Below are positions 9,551-17,969 of a DNA stretch of 64,000 nucleotides, piece by piece; positions within the stretch are counted from its first letter, which is position 1, and each line of letters starts with the position of its first letter. The notes below the pieces were generated by a model. The model saw nothing but the letters and a program-made list of their open reading frames with translations. It was not told the DNA's origin and ran no database searches. A program made the position numbers and the translations under genes. The DNA comes from Azonexaceae bacterium s22 (lineage in GTDB: Bacteria > Pseudomonadota > Gammaproteobacteria > Burkholderiales > Rhodocyclaceae). Location of the stretch: assembly GCA_016617495.1 (NCBI GenBank), contig WYCU01000004.1:124001-188000 (forward strand), in the 5' to 3' direction.

Positions 9551-12500
9551 CTATTGGCTCAGCTGGCGAATCATGTCCTTGACCGCGGCCAGCTTGTCGC
9601 TGAGTGCCGGGCAATGACGCAAAAGTGAAATTTTATCCTGTCCCGAAAGCTTATAGCTGCGGTTTTTCTGGATCAAATTGATTATCTTGATCGGTTCGAT
9701 TGGCGGATTCTTTGAAAATTCCGGGCTGAATTGCAGCGTAATCTGGTCAACCGTCGCGTCCAGCTTCTGGATCAGCAGCGGCTTGACCAGCAAACGCAGG
9801 CGGTGGGTGGCCAGCAGCGCCTGTGCCTGCATCGGCATTTCACCGAAGCGGTCGATCAGTTCTTCCTGCAGCGTGTCGATTTCCGCTTCGCTTTCGCAAT
9901 TGGCCAGGCGCTTGTAGAGCGTCAGGCGTTCATGAACGTCCGGGCAGTAGGCGTCGGGCAGCAGGGCCGGGGTGCGCAGGTTGATTTCGGTCGAAATGCC
10001 CAGGGGCTGCGTCAGGTCGATGCTGTCCGCCGATTTGCCTTGCTTCAGGTGGGCCACGGCGCGGTTGAGCATGTCGGCAAAGACATTGAAACCGACTTCC
10101 TGCATTTCGCCGGATTGGTTTTCGCCCAGCACTTCGCCCGCGCCGCGAATTTCCAGGTCGTGCATGGCCAGGAAGAAACCGGCGCCGAGCTCTTCCGACA
10201 TCTGGATGGCTTCGAGGCGCTGCTTGGCCTGCTTGGTCATCGCCTTTTCGTCCTGCACCAGCAGATAGGCGTAGGCCTGGTGGTGCGAACGCCCGACGCG
10301 GCCGCGCAACTGGTGCAGTTGGGCAAGGCCGAATTTTTCCGAGCGGTTGATCAGGATGGTGTTGGCGTGCGGGTTGTCGATACCGGTTTCGATGATGGTG
10401 GTGCACAAGAGCAGGTTGGCGCGCTGGCCGGTGAAGTCGCGCATCACGCGCTCCAGCTCGCGTTCGTTCATCTGGCCGTGGCCGATGACGATGCGCGCTT
10501 CCGGCACGAGCTTTTCCAGCTTTTCGCGCATGTTCTCGATGGTGTCGACCTCGTTGTGCAGGAAGTACACCTGGCCGCCGCGCTTGAGCTCGCGCAGCAC
10601 GGCTTCGCGGATGATGCCGTCGGAGAACCGGGAAACGAAGGTCTTGATCGCCAGGCGCTTCTGCGGCGCGGTGGCGATCACCGAGAAGTCGCGCAGGCCT
10701 TCCATGCTCATCGCCAGCGTGCGCGGGATGGGCGTTGCGGTCAGCGTCAGCACATCGACCTCGGCGCGCATGGATTTCAGCGTTTCCTTCTGGCGCACGC
10801 CGAAACGGTGCTCTTCGTCGATGATGACGAGGCCGAGACGGTCGAATTTGACGTCCTTGCCGATCAGCTTGTGCGTGCCGATGATGATGTCGATCTTGCC
10901 TTCGGCGAGGTCCTTCAAGGCCTGTGCCGATTCCTTGGCGGTCTTGAAGCGTGAGATTTCGGCCACTTTCACCGGCCAATCGGCGAAGCGGTCGACGAAG
11001 GTTTGGTAATGCTGTTCGCACAGCAGCGTGGTCGGGCAGAGCACCGCCACCTGCTTGCCCCCGGCCACCGCGCAAAATGCGGCGCGCAGGGCGACCTCGG
11101 TCTTCCCGAAGCCCACGTCGCCGCAGACCAGGCGATCCATCGGCTTGCCGGATTTCATGTCTTCGATCACCGCAGCAATGGCCTGCGCCTGATCGGCGGT
11201 TTCTTCAAAGCCAAAGCCGTCGGCAAAAGCTTCGTAGTCGTTTTCCTCAAACGCAAAAGCGTGCCCCTGGCGGGCGGCGCGGGCGGCGTAGAGGGCCAGC
11301 AGCTCGGCGGCGGTATCGCGCGCCTGTTCGGCGGCCTTGCGCTTGGCTTTTTCCCACTGGCCGGAACCGAGCGTGTGCAGCGGTGCGGCTTCCGGCTCGG
11401 CGCCGGAATAGCGCGAGATCACATGCAACTGCGCCACCGGCACAAAAAGCTTAGCCTCGTTGGCGTAATGCAGTTCGAGGAATTCCTGCTCGCCGGTACC
11501 CAGATCCATGCGGATCAGGCCGCGGTAGCGCCCGATGCCGTGGCTTTCATGCACCACAGGGTCGCCGACCTTGAGTTCGGTCAGGTCTTTGAGCCAGTTG
11601 TCGAAACTTGCCTTGCGCGCGGCTTCGCGGCGGGTGCGGCGCGGGGCGCCGGCATACAGCTCGGTTTCGGTGACGAAGGCGATGCCCGGCAAAGCAAAGC
11701 CGGCGTGCAGCGGGGCCACGGCCAAGGCCAGTTCGGCATCGCCGCTCAGGAAGCCGGCAAAATCGGCGCAAGCGGCCGGGCGCAGGCCGTGTTCCGAGAG
11801 CATGGCCGCCAGCGTTTCGCGCCGTCCCGCCGATTCCGCCAGCACCAGCACGCGGCCGGGGCGCGTCGCCAGCCAGCCCTTGAGGCGGCCTAGCGGGTCT
11901 TCGGCGCGGCGATCCACGGCCACCGGCGGAATTGTCGCGGTCAACCCGTTTTCCGGGCCGTTTTTCGTGTCGATGGCCAGGCGGCCGTAGGCCTTGGCTG
12001 CGGCGAAAAAGGCTTCGTCGGAAAGAAAGAGCAGGTCCGGCGCCAGCAGCGGGCGTGCCTTGTCGCCCTGCAGCAGATCGTGGCGCGAACGCGTGTCTTT
12101 CCAGAAGGCCGCGATGGCGCCGGGCGCATCGCCATGCGTGACGAACACCGCCTCTTTCGGCAGGTAGTCGAACAGCGTGGCGGTTTCCTCAAAGAACAGC
12201 GGCAGGTAATACTCAATGCCGGCGCTGGCAATGCCCTGCGAAACATCCTTGTAAATGCCGGATTTGGCCGGGTCGCCCTCGAAAGCTTCGCGGAACTTCT
12301 GGCGGAAGCGGGTGCGCCCCTTGTCGTCCATCGGGAATTCGCGGGCCGGCAGCAGGCGCACTTCCGGCACCGGGTAAATCGTGCGCTGGGTATCGACATC
12401 GAAGGTCTTGATGCTTTCGATTTCGTCGTCGAACAAATCCAGCCGGTACGGCACCGCGGAGCCCATCGGAAACAGATCGATCAAGCCGCCGCGAATCGAA

Positions 12501-13018
12501 TATTCCCCGGGCGAAACCACCTGCGTCACATGCGCGTAGCCGGCCAGCGTTACCTGGGCGCGGAATTTCTCGGCATCGATGCGCTCGCCCTTCTTGAAGG
12601 CAAAGGTGTAAGCCGCCATGAACTCCGGCGGCGCCAGGCGATACACCGCCGTCGAGGCTGGCACCAGCAAAATGTCCAGTTCGCCCTGCATGGCCGCCCA
12701 CAGCGTGGCCAAACGCTCGGACACCAGATCCTGGTGCGGCGAAAAGTTGTCGTAAGGCAGCGTTTCCCAGTCCGGCAGCAAGCGCACGCGCAACTGCGGG
12801 GCGAACCAGGGAATTTCATCGAGCAGGCGCTGCGCATCGGCCGCGTTTTCGGTCACGACGGCGAGCAACCGGCCGCTGTGGCGCGCGGCAATTTCGGCCA
12901 GCGCAAGGCCATCGGCAGAGCCGCTCAAGGCGGGAAGATCGACACGCAACCCGGCTTTGGGCAGGGCAGGCAGGGAGAGCAGGGAGAGCAGGGAAAGCGG
13001 CGGCGGGGTACTGGACAC
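9551..13018 (-). CDS. mfd: Transcription-repair coupling factor Mfd
   Basis: 1155 residues, the usual Mfd length. It displaces RNA polymerase stalled at lesions and recruits UvrA. The N-terminal UvrB-like region is followed by the RNA-polymerase-interacting CarD-like domain (DPVVHESHGIGRYRG), then the RecG-like translocase with Walker A GDVGFGKTEVALR near residue 636 and DEEH box IIDEEHRFG near 734, and a C-terminal regulatory domain. One dispersed repeat copy lies in the N-terminal half. First gene of the mfd-aroG-serB run. Confidence 0.97.
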   Translation of the reverse strand: MSSTPPPLSLLSLLSLPALPKAGLRVDLPALSGSADGLALAEIAARHSGRLLAVVTENAADAQRLLDEIPWFAPQLRVRLLPDWETLPYDNFSPHQDLVSERLATLWAAMQGELDILLVPASTAVYRLAPPEFMAAYTFAFKKGERIDAEKFRAQVTLAGYAHVTQVVSPGEYSIRGGLIDLFPMGSAVPYRLDLFDDEIESIKTFDVDTQRTIYPVPEVRLLPAREFPMDDKGRTRFRQKFREAFEGDPAKSGIYKDVSQGIASAGIEYYLPLFFEETATLFDYLPKEAVFVTHGDAPGAIAAFWKDTRSRHDLLQGDKARPLLAPDLLFLSDEAFFAAAKAYGRLAIDTKNGPENGLTATIPPVAVDRRAEDPLGRLKGWLATRPGRVLVLAESAGRRETLAAMLSEHGLRPAACADFAGFLSGDAELALAVAPLHAGFALPGIAFVTETELYAGAPRRTRREAARKASFDNWLKDLTELKVGDPVVHESHGIGRYRGLIRMDLGTGEQEFLELHYANEAKLFVPVAQLHVISRYSGAEPEAAPLHTLGSGQWEKAKRKAAEQARDTAAELLALYAARAARQGHAFAFEENDYEAFADGFGFEETADQAQAIAAVIEDMKSGKPMDRLVCGDVGFGKTEVALRAAFCAVAGGKQVAVLCPTTLLCEQHYQTFVDRFADWPVKVAEISRFKTAKESAQALKDLAEGKIDIIIGTHKLIGKDVKFDRLGLVIIDEEHRFGVRQKETLKSMRAEVDVLTLTATPIPRTLAMSMEGLRDFSVIATAPQKRLAIKTFVSRFSDGIIREAVLRELKRGGQVYFLHNEVDTIENMREKLEKLVPEARIVIGHGQMNERELERVMRDFTGQRANLLLCTTIIETGIDNPHANTILINRSEKFGLAQLHQLRGRVGRSHHQAYAYLLVQDEKAMTKQAKQRLEAIQMSEELGAGFFLAMHDLEIRGAGEVLGENQSGEMQEVGFNVFADMLNRAVAHLKQGKSADSIDLTQPLGISTEINLRTPALLPDAYCPDVHERLTLYKRLANCESEAEIDTLQEELIDRFGEMPMQAQALLATHRLRLLVKPLLIQKLDATVDQITLQFSPEFSKNPPIEPIKIINLIQKNRSYKLSGQDKISLLRHCPALSDKLAAVKDMIRQLSQ
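11931..11965 (+). repeat. Uptake-sequence-like repeat, copy 3 (inside mfd)
   Basis: Core TGTCGCGGTCAAC (one mismatch) at 11933-11945, followed by TTTT, CCGGGCC and GTTTTT. It lies antisense in mfd in a poorly conserved linker. Confidence 0.75.
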
Positions 13019-13075
13019 AATGAAACAGTGCGGCTGGGCGGGGGTGAATTATAGCCGGTCGCCGGAGCGCACTCG

Positions 13076-13110
13076 ATTGTCGCGGTCGACCTCGAAAAAT
13101 GGGCCATTTT
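13076..13110 (+). repeat. Uptake-sequence-like repeat, copy 4 (intergenic)
   Basis: Exact core at 13078-13090, spacer CTCG, then AAAAAT, GGGCC and ATTTT. It sits upstream of mfd, between mfd and the toxin-antitoxin promoter. One of the best-formed copies. Confidence 0.9.
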
Positions 13111-13202
13111 CACGGCCGTCCCTGTTACGGTGATTTTTTCAAGCGGCTTGGGGCTGGCCTTTTAAGCGTTTGACCCGCCCTGCTTGGGTGAGTGATCTAC
13201 AA

Positions 13203-13254
13203 AGTGTTTCTCAATATTGACATCGTTGCCGTTATGTCTAATATGAGAAACACT
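13203..13254 (+). promoter_or_regulatory. Palindromic operator overlapping the toxin-antitoxin promoter
   Basis: Two 21-bp arms (13203-13223 and 13234-13254) match at 17 of 21 positions as an inverted repeat with a 10-bp centre. Inside are a TTGACA -35 (13217-13222) and a TAATAT -10 (13239-13244) separated by 16 bp. Expected transcription start is near 13251, only a few bases before the ATG at 13255. This suggests autorepression by the XRE protein and a nearly leaderless message. Confidence 0.75.
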
Positions 13255-13758
13255 ATGCCAGCAAAAAATCCTGAAATCAGCACCGCCATTGCCGAGCAGC
13301 TCGCCGCGCTCGGTGTTCGCATTCGTGCGCAGCGTAAGGCCTTGGGGGTGAGCGCCACCGCGCTGGCCGAGGCAGCAGGCATGTCGCGGGTGAGCGTGCA
13401 TCGCATTGAACAGGGCGAGCCCTCAGTGACGATGGGCGCGTACCTGAACGTGCTGGCGGCGCTCGGGATGACTTTTTCGGCAGCGGTTGCGGCGGAAGCG
13501 GCGGCCAAAAATCCCGCAGATGACAAGGCAGGATGGTTGCCGGCACAGGTGCGGCTGGCAGATTACCCGGCACTGAAGCAACTGGCTTGGCAGGTTCAGG
13601 GAACGGATGTATTGACGCCGCGTGAGGCACTGGGGATTTATGAGCGCAATTGGCGGCATCTCGATACGTCGACCCTGCTGCCGCGCGAGCGGAATCTGAT
13701 CGAAGCCTTGCGCCTTGCTTTAGGGGCCACGGACGCGCTGGGTACCCGCGATGTTTGA
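13255..13758 (+). CDS. XRE-family HTH regulator, probable antitoxin of an AbiEii-type pair
   Basis: 167 residues with an N-terminal helix-turn-helix (about residues 15-70: IRAQRKALGVSATALAEAAG, then MSRVSVHRIEQGEPSVTMG) and an uncharacterised C-terminal half with a short degenerate middle segment. The start at 13255 (MPAKNPE) is preferred over in-frame ATGs at 13234 and 13243 because those lie inside or upstream of the predicted promoter. It overlaps the downstream nucleotidyltransferase by 8 bp, the usual arrangement of antitoxin then toxin. Antitoxin role is inferred from context. Confidence 0.8.
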   Translation: MPAKNPEISTAIAEQLAALGVRIRAQRKALGVSATALAEAAGMSRVSVHRIEQGEPSVTMGAYLNVLAALGMTFSAAVAAEAAAKNPADDKAGWLPAQVRLADYPALKQLAWQVQGTDVLTPREALGIYERNWRHLDTSTLLPRERNLIEALRLALGATDALGTRDV

Positions 13759-14455
13759 GCGCGCGCATCATCGGCGGATCGGGCGGGTGCTGGCGGCGCT
13801 GGATGCCGATTTGCTGCGGGACGCCCATTGCCTGTTTGGCGGCGGCACGGCCATGGCGCTGCGTTTTGGCGAATACCGCGAATCCGTGGATATGGATTTT
13901 CTGGTCTCGGACTTGGCCAGCTATCGCCACCTGCGCCAGTTGTTGATGGGCGAGGCGGGCTTTGGCGGGATTTTGCGCGCGGGGGCGGAAACGTTTCGCC
14001 TGGCGCGGGACGTACGTGCCGACCAGTACGGTATCCGCACCACGCTGCTGGTGGATGAGTTGCCGATCAAATTTGAAATTGTCCTTGAAGGCCGGATCAC
14101 GCTTGAGGCAGCCAGCGAAAACGATCGGGTGTGCGGTGTTTCCACGTTAACGCCACTCGATATGGCCACCAGCAAGCTACTGGCGAATGCAGACCGCTGG
14201 AGCGACGACGGTGTTTTCAGCCGCGATGTGATCGATCTGGCCATGATGAGCCCCGGCTTGCCGCTCTTGCGCAAGGCCCTGCTCAAAGCGCAAGGCGCCT
14301 ACGGTGAAGCCGTCGCGCGCGACCTTGAGCGCGCTATCGAGCGTTTGCAGCATCGTGCAGATTGGTTGGAGCGTTGCATGCAGGTCATGGCGATCAATCA
14401 ACCGAAAGCCGTACTGTGGAGCAAGATCAGGGTGCTACGGCGGGGGTTGGCGTAA
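13751..14455 (+). CDS. Nucleotidyltransferase, AbiEii/AbiGii toxin family
   Basis: 234 residues. The DUF1814-type nucleotidyltransferase signature is visible at residues 28-50: FGGGTAMALRFGEYRES followed by VDMDFLVSD, giving the GG...SxDxDF metal-binding pattern. A later KFEIVLEGRI segment supplies the next acidic strand. Family members are toxins of type IV-like AbiE systems or MenT-like enzymes that can modify tRNA. Here the partner is an XRE protein rather than the canonical AbiEi. Start ATG overlaps the antitoxin stop (ATGTTTGA). Confidence 0.85.
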   Translation: MFERAHHRRIGRVLAALDADLLRDAHCLFGGGTAMALRFGEYRESVDMDFLVSDLASYRHLRQLLMGEAGFGGILRAGAETFRLARDVRADQYGIRTTLLVDELPIKFEIVLEGRITLEAASENDRVCGVSTLTPLDMATSKLLANADRWSDDGVFSRDVIDLAMMSPGLPLLRKALLKAQGAYGEAVARDLERAIERLQHRADWLERCMQVMAINQPKAVLWSKIRVLRRGLA

Positions 14456-14547
14456 AGGGACGGGCGGTAGCCCACCAAGTTCCGGTTGGAATCAGGCAAC
14501 CTCACCTATCCGATTCGTTGTGAGCCACGGAAAGGCGCCACAGCGCA

Positions 14548-14582
14548 ATTGTCGCGGTCGACCGCGAAAAATGGGCCATTTT
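14548..14582 (+). repeat. Uptake-sequence-like repeat, copy 5 (intergenic)
   Basis: Exact core at 14550-14562, spacer CGCG, then AAAAAT, GGGCC and ATTTT. Almost identical to copy 4 over the whole element. Lies between the toxin gene and the rhodanese gene. Confidence 0.9.
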
Positions 14583-14710
14583 CTCGGCCACTGCCAGCCG
14601 GCCGTGAGACTTCAATAAATCACAATATACGCAACAACTTATATAATGGCGCCCGCGTCCCGGCCATGCCGGGCGCCAAGACTCACAATGAAAACCTGGA
14701 GGGGAATCCA

Positions 14711-15277
14711 ATGTTGAAGAAGTTGCTTGTGCTGGCCGCCATTGCTGGCGTGTCGTCCGGTGTGTTCGCGCAGGAAAAGGAACTGCTGCGCATCATCGGC
14801 GAAGACAAAAAGTTCGTGGTGCAAACCAAGAAAGGCCCGTTTGAGATCACCCGCACGATGACGCCCTGCGCCAAGAACAAGGGCTGGCTGCAGCCGCTAA
14901 TCCCGGCGCCCGGCGTGCATCCGGTCACCGAAATCGAAATGCTGCACGCGATGAACGACGCCAACGCATTGATCGTCGACATGCGCGAGCCGGAAGATCG
15001 CATCAAAGGCACGATCCCCAATTCCTACCATATCCCCTACACCGAAGTCGCCGCGCGCCTGGATGAACTCGGCTGCGCCAAGCAGGGCGGCAAGTGGAAC
15101 TGCGGCGCCGCCAAGAAGGTGTACGCCTTCTGCAACGGCCCCGTCTGCCCGCAAAGCCCGACGGCGATCACCGCCATGATCCGCGAAGGCTTCCCGGCCG
15201 ACCGCATCTATTACTACCGTGGCGGCATGCTCGACTGGGACGCGCTGGGCTTCCCGCAGGTTAAGGATGAGTTTTGA
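14711..15277 (+). CDS. Periplasmic rhodanese-domain protein
   Basis: 188 residues with a cleavable signal peptide (KKLLVLAAIAGVSSGVFA, cut before QEKE). A single rhodanese fold occupies the C-terminal two thirds; the active-site loop is CNGPVCPQSP, with the catalytic Cys expected in that loop. The start at 14711 is chosen for a GGAGGGG ribosome site 6-10 bp upstream; the longer in-frame extension runs through the dispersed repeat and is unlikely. Probably transfers sulfane sulfur in the periplasm; substrate unknown. Confidence 0.87.
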   Translation: MLKKLLVLAAIAGVSSGVFAQEKELLRIIGEDKKFVVQTKKGPFEITRTMTPCAKNKGWLQPLIPAPGVHPVTEIEMLHAMNDANALIVDMREPEDRIKGTIPNSYHIPYTEVAARLDELGCAKQGGKWNCGAAKKVYAFCNGPVCPQSPTAITAMIREGFPADRIYYYRGGMLDWDALGFPQVKDEF

Positions 15278-15310
15278 TTGGTTGTGGAATTGTGGTTAGC
15301 AATGCAAAAA

Positions 15311-15338
15311 AGGCACTTCGGTTGAAGTGCCTTTTTTT
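15311..15338. terminator. Rho-independent terminator after the rhodanese gene
   Basis: Perfect 9-bp stem AGGCACTTC / GAAGTGCCT with a GGTT loop, followed by a T run. A matching A run on the other side makes it potentially bidirectional. Confidence 0.9.
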
Positions 15339-15340
15339 CT

Positions 15341-15543
15341 ATTGGTTTAGGTTGTCTATCGCATTGGCTAGCTGCTAAAACGAGAGTCGATATCGATTCG
15401 CCATTACCGCATCAGATAGCCTACTATCACAGAGTCTCAGAAGTGGAATTGTAGAACTCTCTTAGTCACCGCAATCCACCGAAAGGTATTCACTGTTATC
15501 CGGACTTGGCTTCGATACTTTACGACCATTAAAATCGAATTTT
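15341..15543. other. AT-rich non-coding stretch before the membrane/HEPN islet
   Basis: No coding frame, tRNA or repeat copy is seen. Base composition drops well below that of the neighbours here and stays low until about 16.8 kb. A promoter for the next gene is expected near 15500-15535 but no confident -35/-10 pair is evident. Confidence 0.5.
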
Positions 15544-15954
15544 ATGACACCGACCCTCCCGATAGCGACTGACAATATCTACAAATTTACTTGTCTGTTT
15601 GGACTTGCGTTAATTGTTGTGGGTATTTTCTCATTCGTCTCTGTATATTCGACTTCCCTCGATCAATCGGTGAAATATGCAGAAGTAATTATTAAACTTG
15701 AGGCAAATGAGCAACGAAACAAAGCTGATACCGATTTGTTGGAGTTGCACAGGAAATTACTGGAGGTAACTACCTCAAATCGTTCGGCAGGAATGAAATT
15801 CGTTAGTTTCGTTATCGGCGTAGGGGCCGCCCTTAGCCTCTTGGGGGCTTGGCTTTGGTATCAAAAAATACAAGTTCGAGATGACAGGCTTGCACAGTTA
15901 CAGCTTGAAAAGATTGAGCTTGAAGTTTCAAAGCTACGAAGTGAAATGTCGTAG
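15544..15954 (+). CDS. Small two-helix membrane protein, unknown function
   Basis: 136 residues. Transmembrane segments near residues 14-36 (CLFGLALIVVGIFSFVSV) and 83-105 (VSFVIGVGAALSLLGAWLW), separated by a charged helical loop. The C-terminal 30 residues are a charged, Leu-rich coiled-coil (LAQLQLEKIELEVSKL). Followed by the HEPN gene after a 23-bp gap on the same strand. Codon use is clearly more AT-rich than the surrounding genes, suggesting acquisition. I do not recognise the family. Confidence 0.7.
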   Translation: MTPTLPIATDNIYKFTCLFGLALIVVGIFSFVSVYSTSLDQSVKYAEVIIKLEANEQRNKADTDLLELHRKLLEVTTSNRSAGMKFVSFVIGVGAALSLLGAWLWYQKIQVRDDRLAQLQLEKIELEVSKLRSEMS

Positions 15955-15977
15955 TTCTGAAATTTAGTTGATTATCT

Positions 15978-16778
15978 ATGTCATTTCGCAATCTAGTTGA
16001 GATGGATAAACTTGATCGTTGGATTAATAGCTACGCAACCCAATCTTTCCGCGATCAAGCCGACCGTGACTATATTACTGCCCGATTGGCTTGCCGTTAT
16101 GAATTGTTTCCTCAGTTTCTCTGGGCAGCTCAGCAGGCGACTGAGAAATACCTTAAAGCTATCCTGCTCTATAACAGGATCGAGGCCAAAGATGTCAGAC
16201 ATGACCTCAATGTGGCATTGGCACTGACTCAAAAGCTTCCATTCTCTATCGACCTGTCGGATCGTACCCGCGAGTTCCTTGGTCACTTGGCAGAGGTTGG
16301 GGAATATCGCTATATCGACGTGCCTTACGACCTTGAGGGCCATGTGCTTGTTGATCTTGATTTAGCTGTTTGGGAGTTGCGGCGGTATTGCCAGGTACTC
16401 AATGTTTTCGGGAAGAAACTTTCTCCTGAGGAGCAATCGCTTCTTGACAAGGCACAAGCCGACTTGGCGAAGTGTGCGAGTGAACCGAGGCACAGATTCC
16501 GAATTCAAGGTGGTTTAATTGAGAAAATTCTCGCGAATCCAAGACATCCTAGCCGTTCGGCCTTGCTTTGGCAGAATGCAACTTATGGAGTGCGTTTTCG
16601 TTCGACGGTCCGTATTAAGCCGCATTTTCTTTGGGAAAATACACTGTTGTACCTTTATCCTGAAATGCTCGATGAGCTGTTGAAATACATCATGATTCCC
16701 CCAAAGCTGGTTAAGGGATATCGAGCACTTCTAGAACACTACAAAACCAACCCTGACTCCAGGCCTAAATTAGATTAG
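15978..16778 (+). CDS. HEPN-domain protein
   Basis: 266 residues. Residues 35-150 look like a HEPN domain of the PF05168 type: an FLWAAQQATEKYLKAILL helix followed by a VRHDLNVALAL segment. The C-terminal ~110 residues (FRIQGGLIEKILANPRHP, ending in a helical tail) are unrecognised. HEPN proteins are often RNases or nucleotidyltransferase partners in toxin or defence loci, but no nucleotidyltransferase is adjacent and a clear R-x4-6-H catalytic motif is not obvious. AT-rich, paired with the upstream membrane protein. Stop TAG overlaps the first base of the next gene's ribosome site. Confidence 0.72.
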   Translation: MSFRNLVEMDKLDRWINSYATQSFRDQADRDYITARLACRYELFPQFLWAAQQATEKYLKAILLYNRIEAKDVRHDLNVALALTQKLPFSIDLSDRTREFLGHLAEVGEYRYIDVPYDLEGHVLVDLDLAVWELRRYCQVLNVFGKKLSPEEQSLLDKAQADLAKCASEPRHRFRIQGGLIEKILANPRHPSRSALLWQNATYGVRFRSTVRIKPHFLWENTLLYLYPEMLDELLKYIMIPPKLVKGYRALLEHYKTNPDSRPKLD

Positions 16779-16787
16779 GAGACTTCC

Positions 16788-17597
16788 TTGAAACTCCCCA
16801 AGCCATACTCCCCGCTACCTACCTTTATTCTCGTCGCCGGCCTGGTAGCTAGTCCTATCGCCATCGCTGCCGAAGTTTCCTTGGTCGTCCCCGCCGACAC
16901 CACCATCCCCGCCGGCCCGGAGGGCGTTGCGATTCGTTTGGGCAGGCAGTTGATGAACGACACGCGCAAGTTGTTGCCGCGCAATGTGGGCAATGGGCTG
17001 AATTGTTCGAGTTGCCATATCGCCGGGGGGACGCAGGCGTATGCCAGCCCGTATGTCGGTTTGACGGCGTTGTTTCCGATGTACAACGCGCGCGATGGGC
17101 GGGTGATTTCCTTGCAGACGCGGATCAACGATTGTTTCGAGCGTTCGATGAACGGCCATCCGCTGGCGTGGGATTCGAAGGAAATGAATGCGATGCTGAT
17201 CTATATCCGCTGGTTGTCCACGGGCGTGCCGGTGGGGAGCCAGGTGGTGGGGCGCGGGATGGGGCAGGTGGATGCTTCGCTGAAGCCGGATCGGGCGCGC
17301 GGGGCGACGATTTATGCGGCGAAGTGCGCAAGCTGCCACGGCCCGCAGGGCGCGGGGACGCCGGATGGCAGCGGTGGTTTTGTGTTTCCGCCCGTGTGGG
17401 GCAAGCAGTCGTACAACACGGGGGCGGGCATGGCGCGCACCGAAACGGCGGCGGCGTTCATCAAGGGCAAGATGCCGATGGGCCAGCCGGATTCCTTGAG
17501 CGATCAGGATGCGCTCGACGTGGCGGATTTCGTGGCGAACCAGCCGCGCCCGGTGTTCGCCGGGTCCAAAGCGGCCAGCCCGGCCAAGGGGCGCTGA
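16788..17597 (+). CDS. Diheme cytochrome c, TsdA-like (thiosulfate dehydrogenase family)
   Basis: 269 residues with a signal peptide ending near IAIAAEV. Two c-type heme sites, CSSCH (near residue 74) and CASCH (near 182), each in a cytochrome c fold. Between them is an INDCFERSMNGHPLAW block like that carrying the unusual Cys heme ligand of TsdA, which oxidises thiosulfate to tetrathionate or the reverse. TTG start at 16788 with AGGAG just upstream, abutting the HEPN stop. The periplasmic rhodanese 1.5 kb upstream would fit thiosulfate chemistry. Specific activity is inferred. Confidence 0.83.
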   Translation: MKLPKPYSPLPTFILVAGLVASPIAIAAEVSLVVPADTTIPAGPEGVAIRLGRQLMNDTRKLLPRNVGNGLNCSSCHIAGGTQAYASPYVGLTALFPMYNARDGRVISLQTRINDCFERSMNGHPLAWDSKEMNAMLIYIRWLSTGVPVGSQVVGRGMGQVDASLKPDRARGATIYAAKCASCHGPQGAGTPDGSGGFVFPPVWGKQSYNTGAGMARTETAAAFIKGKMPMGQPDSLSDQDALDVADFVANQPRPVFAGSKAASPAKGR

Positions 17598-17638
17598 TTT
17601 TCGCGGCGCTTGAGGGTGCCGGAGGGCGGTTGGCCGGG

Positions 17639-17672
17639 ATTGTCGCGGTCGACCGCCAAAAAGGGGCAAAAA
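17639..17672 (+). repeat. Uptake-sequence-like repeat, copy 6 (intergenic)
   Basis: Exact core at 17641-17653, then CGCC, AAAAA, GGGGC and AAAAA. Lies between the convergent cytochrome and higA genes. Confidence 0.9.
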
Positions 17673-17675
17673 CCG

Positions 17676-17960
17676 CTATGCGGCGAGGCGCAGGGGCTGA
17701 ACGTCGGGCAAGGGTTTTTGTTCGGCCAGCCAGAGGTCGTGCGCGGTTTGCATTTCCAGCCAGACTTCCGGGTTGGTGCCTAGCCAGGCGGCCAGACGCA
17801 GCGCCATGTCGGCGGTGATGCCTGCCTTGCCGTTAAGAATTTTCGACAGCGTTACGCGCGAAACGCCGAGCTGAGCGGCGGCGGTAGTGACCGTCATATT
17901 TTCGGGAATCCATTCACGCAGTACTTCGCCGGGATGGGCGGGGTTGTGCATTCTGCTCAT
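17676..17960 (-). CDS. higA: HigA-family addiction module antitoxin
   Basis: 94 residues: HNPAHPGEVLREWIPENM opening typical of HigA, then a helix-turn-helix (TTAAAQLGVSRVTLSKILNG, KAGITADMALRLAAWLG) and a short WLEMQTAHDLW tail. It binds and neutralises the HigB toxin and represses the operon. Lies 9 bp downstream of higB, the inverted gene order (toxin first) typical of this family. Confidence 0.92.
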   Translation of the reverse strand: MSRMHNPAHPGEVLREWIPENMTVTTAAAQLGVSRVTLSKILNGKAGITADMALRLAAWLGTNPEVWLEMQTAHDLWLAEQKPLPDVQPLRLAA

Positions 17961-17969
17961 CGTGACCTC

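Noticed and set aside
9731-10954. Long plus-strand frames antisense to mfd and other minus-strand genes
   Set aside because: Shadows of GC-rich coding sequence with no domain; the opposite strand encodes clearly recognised proteins.
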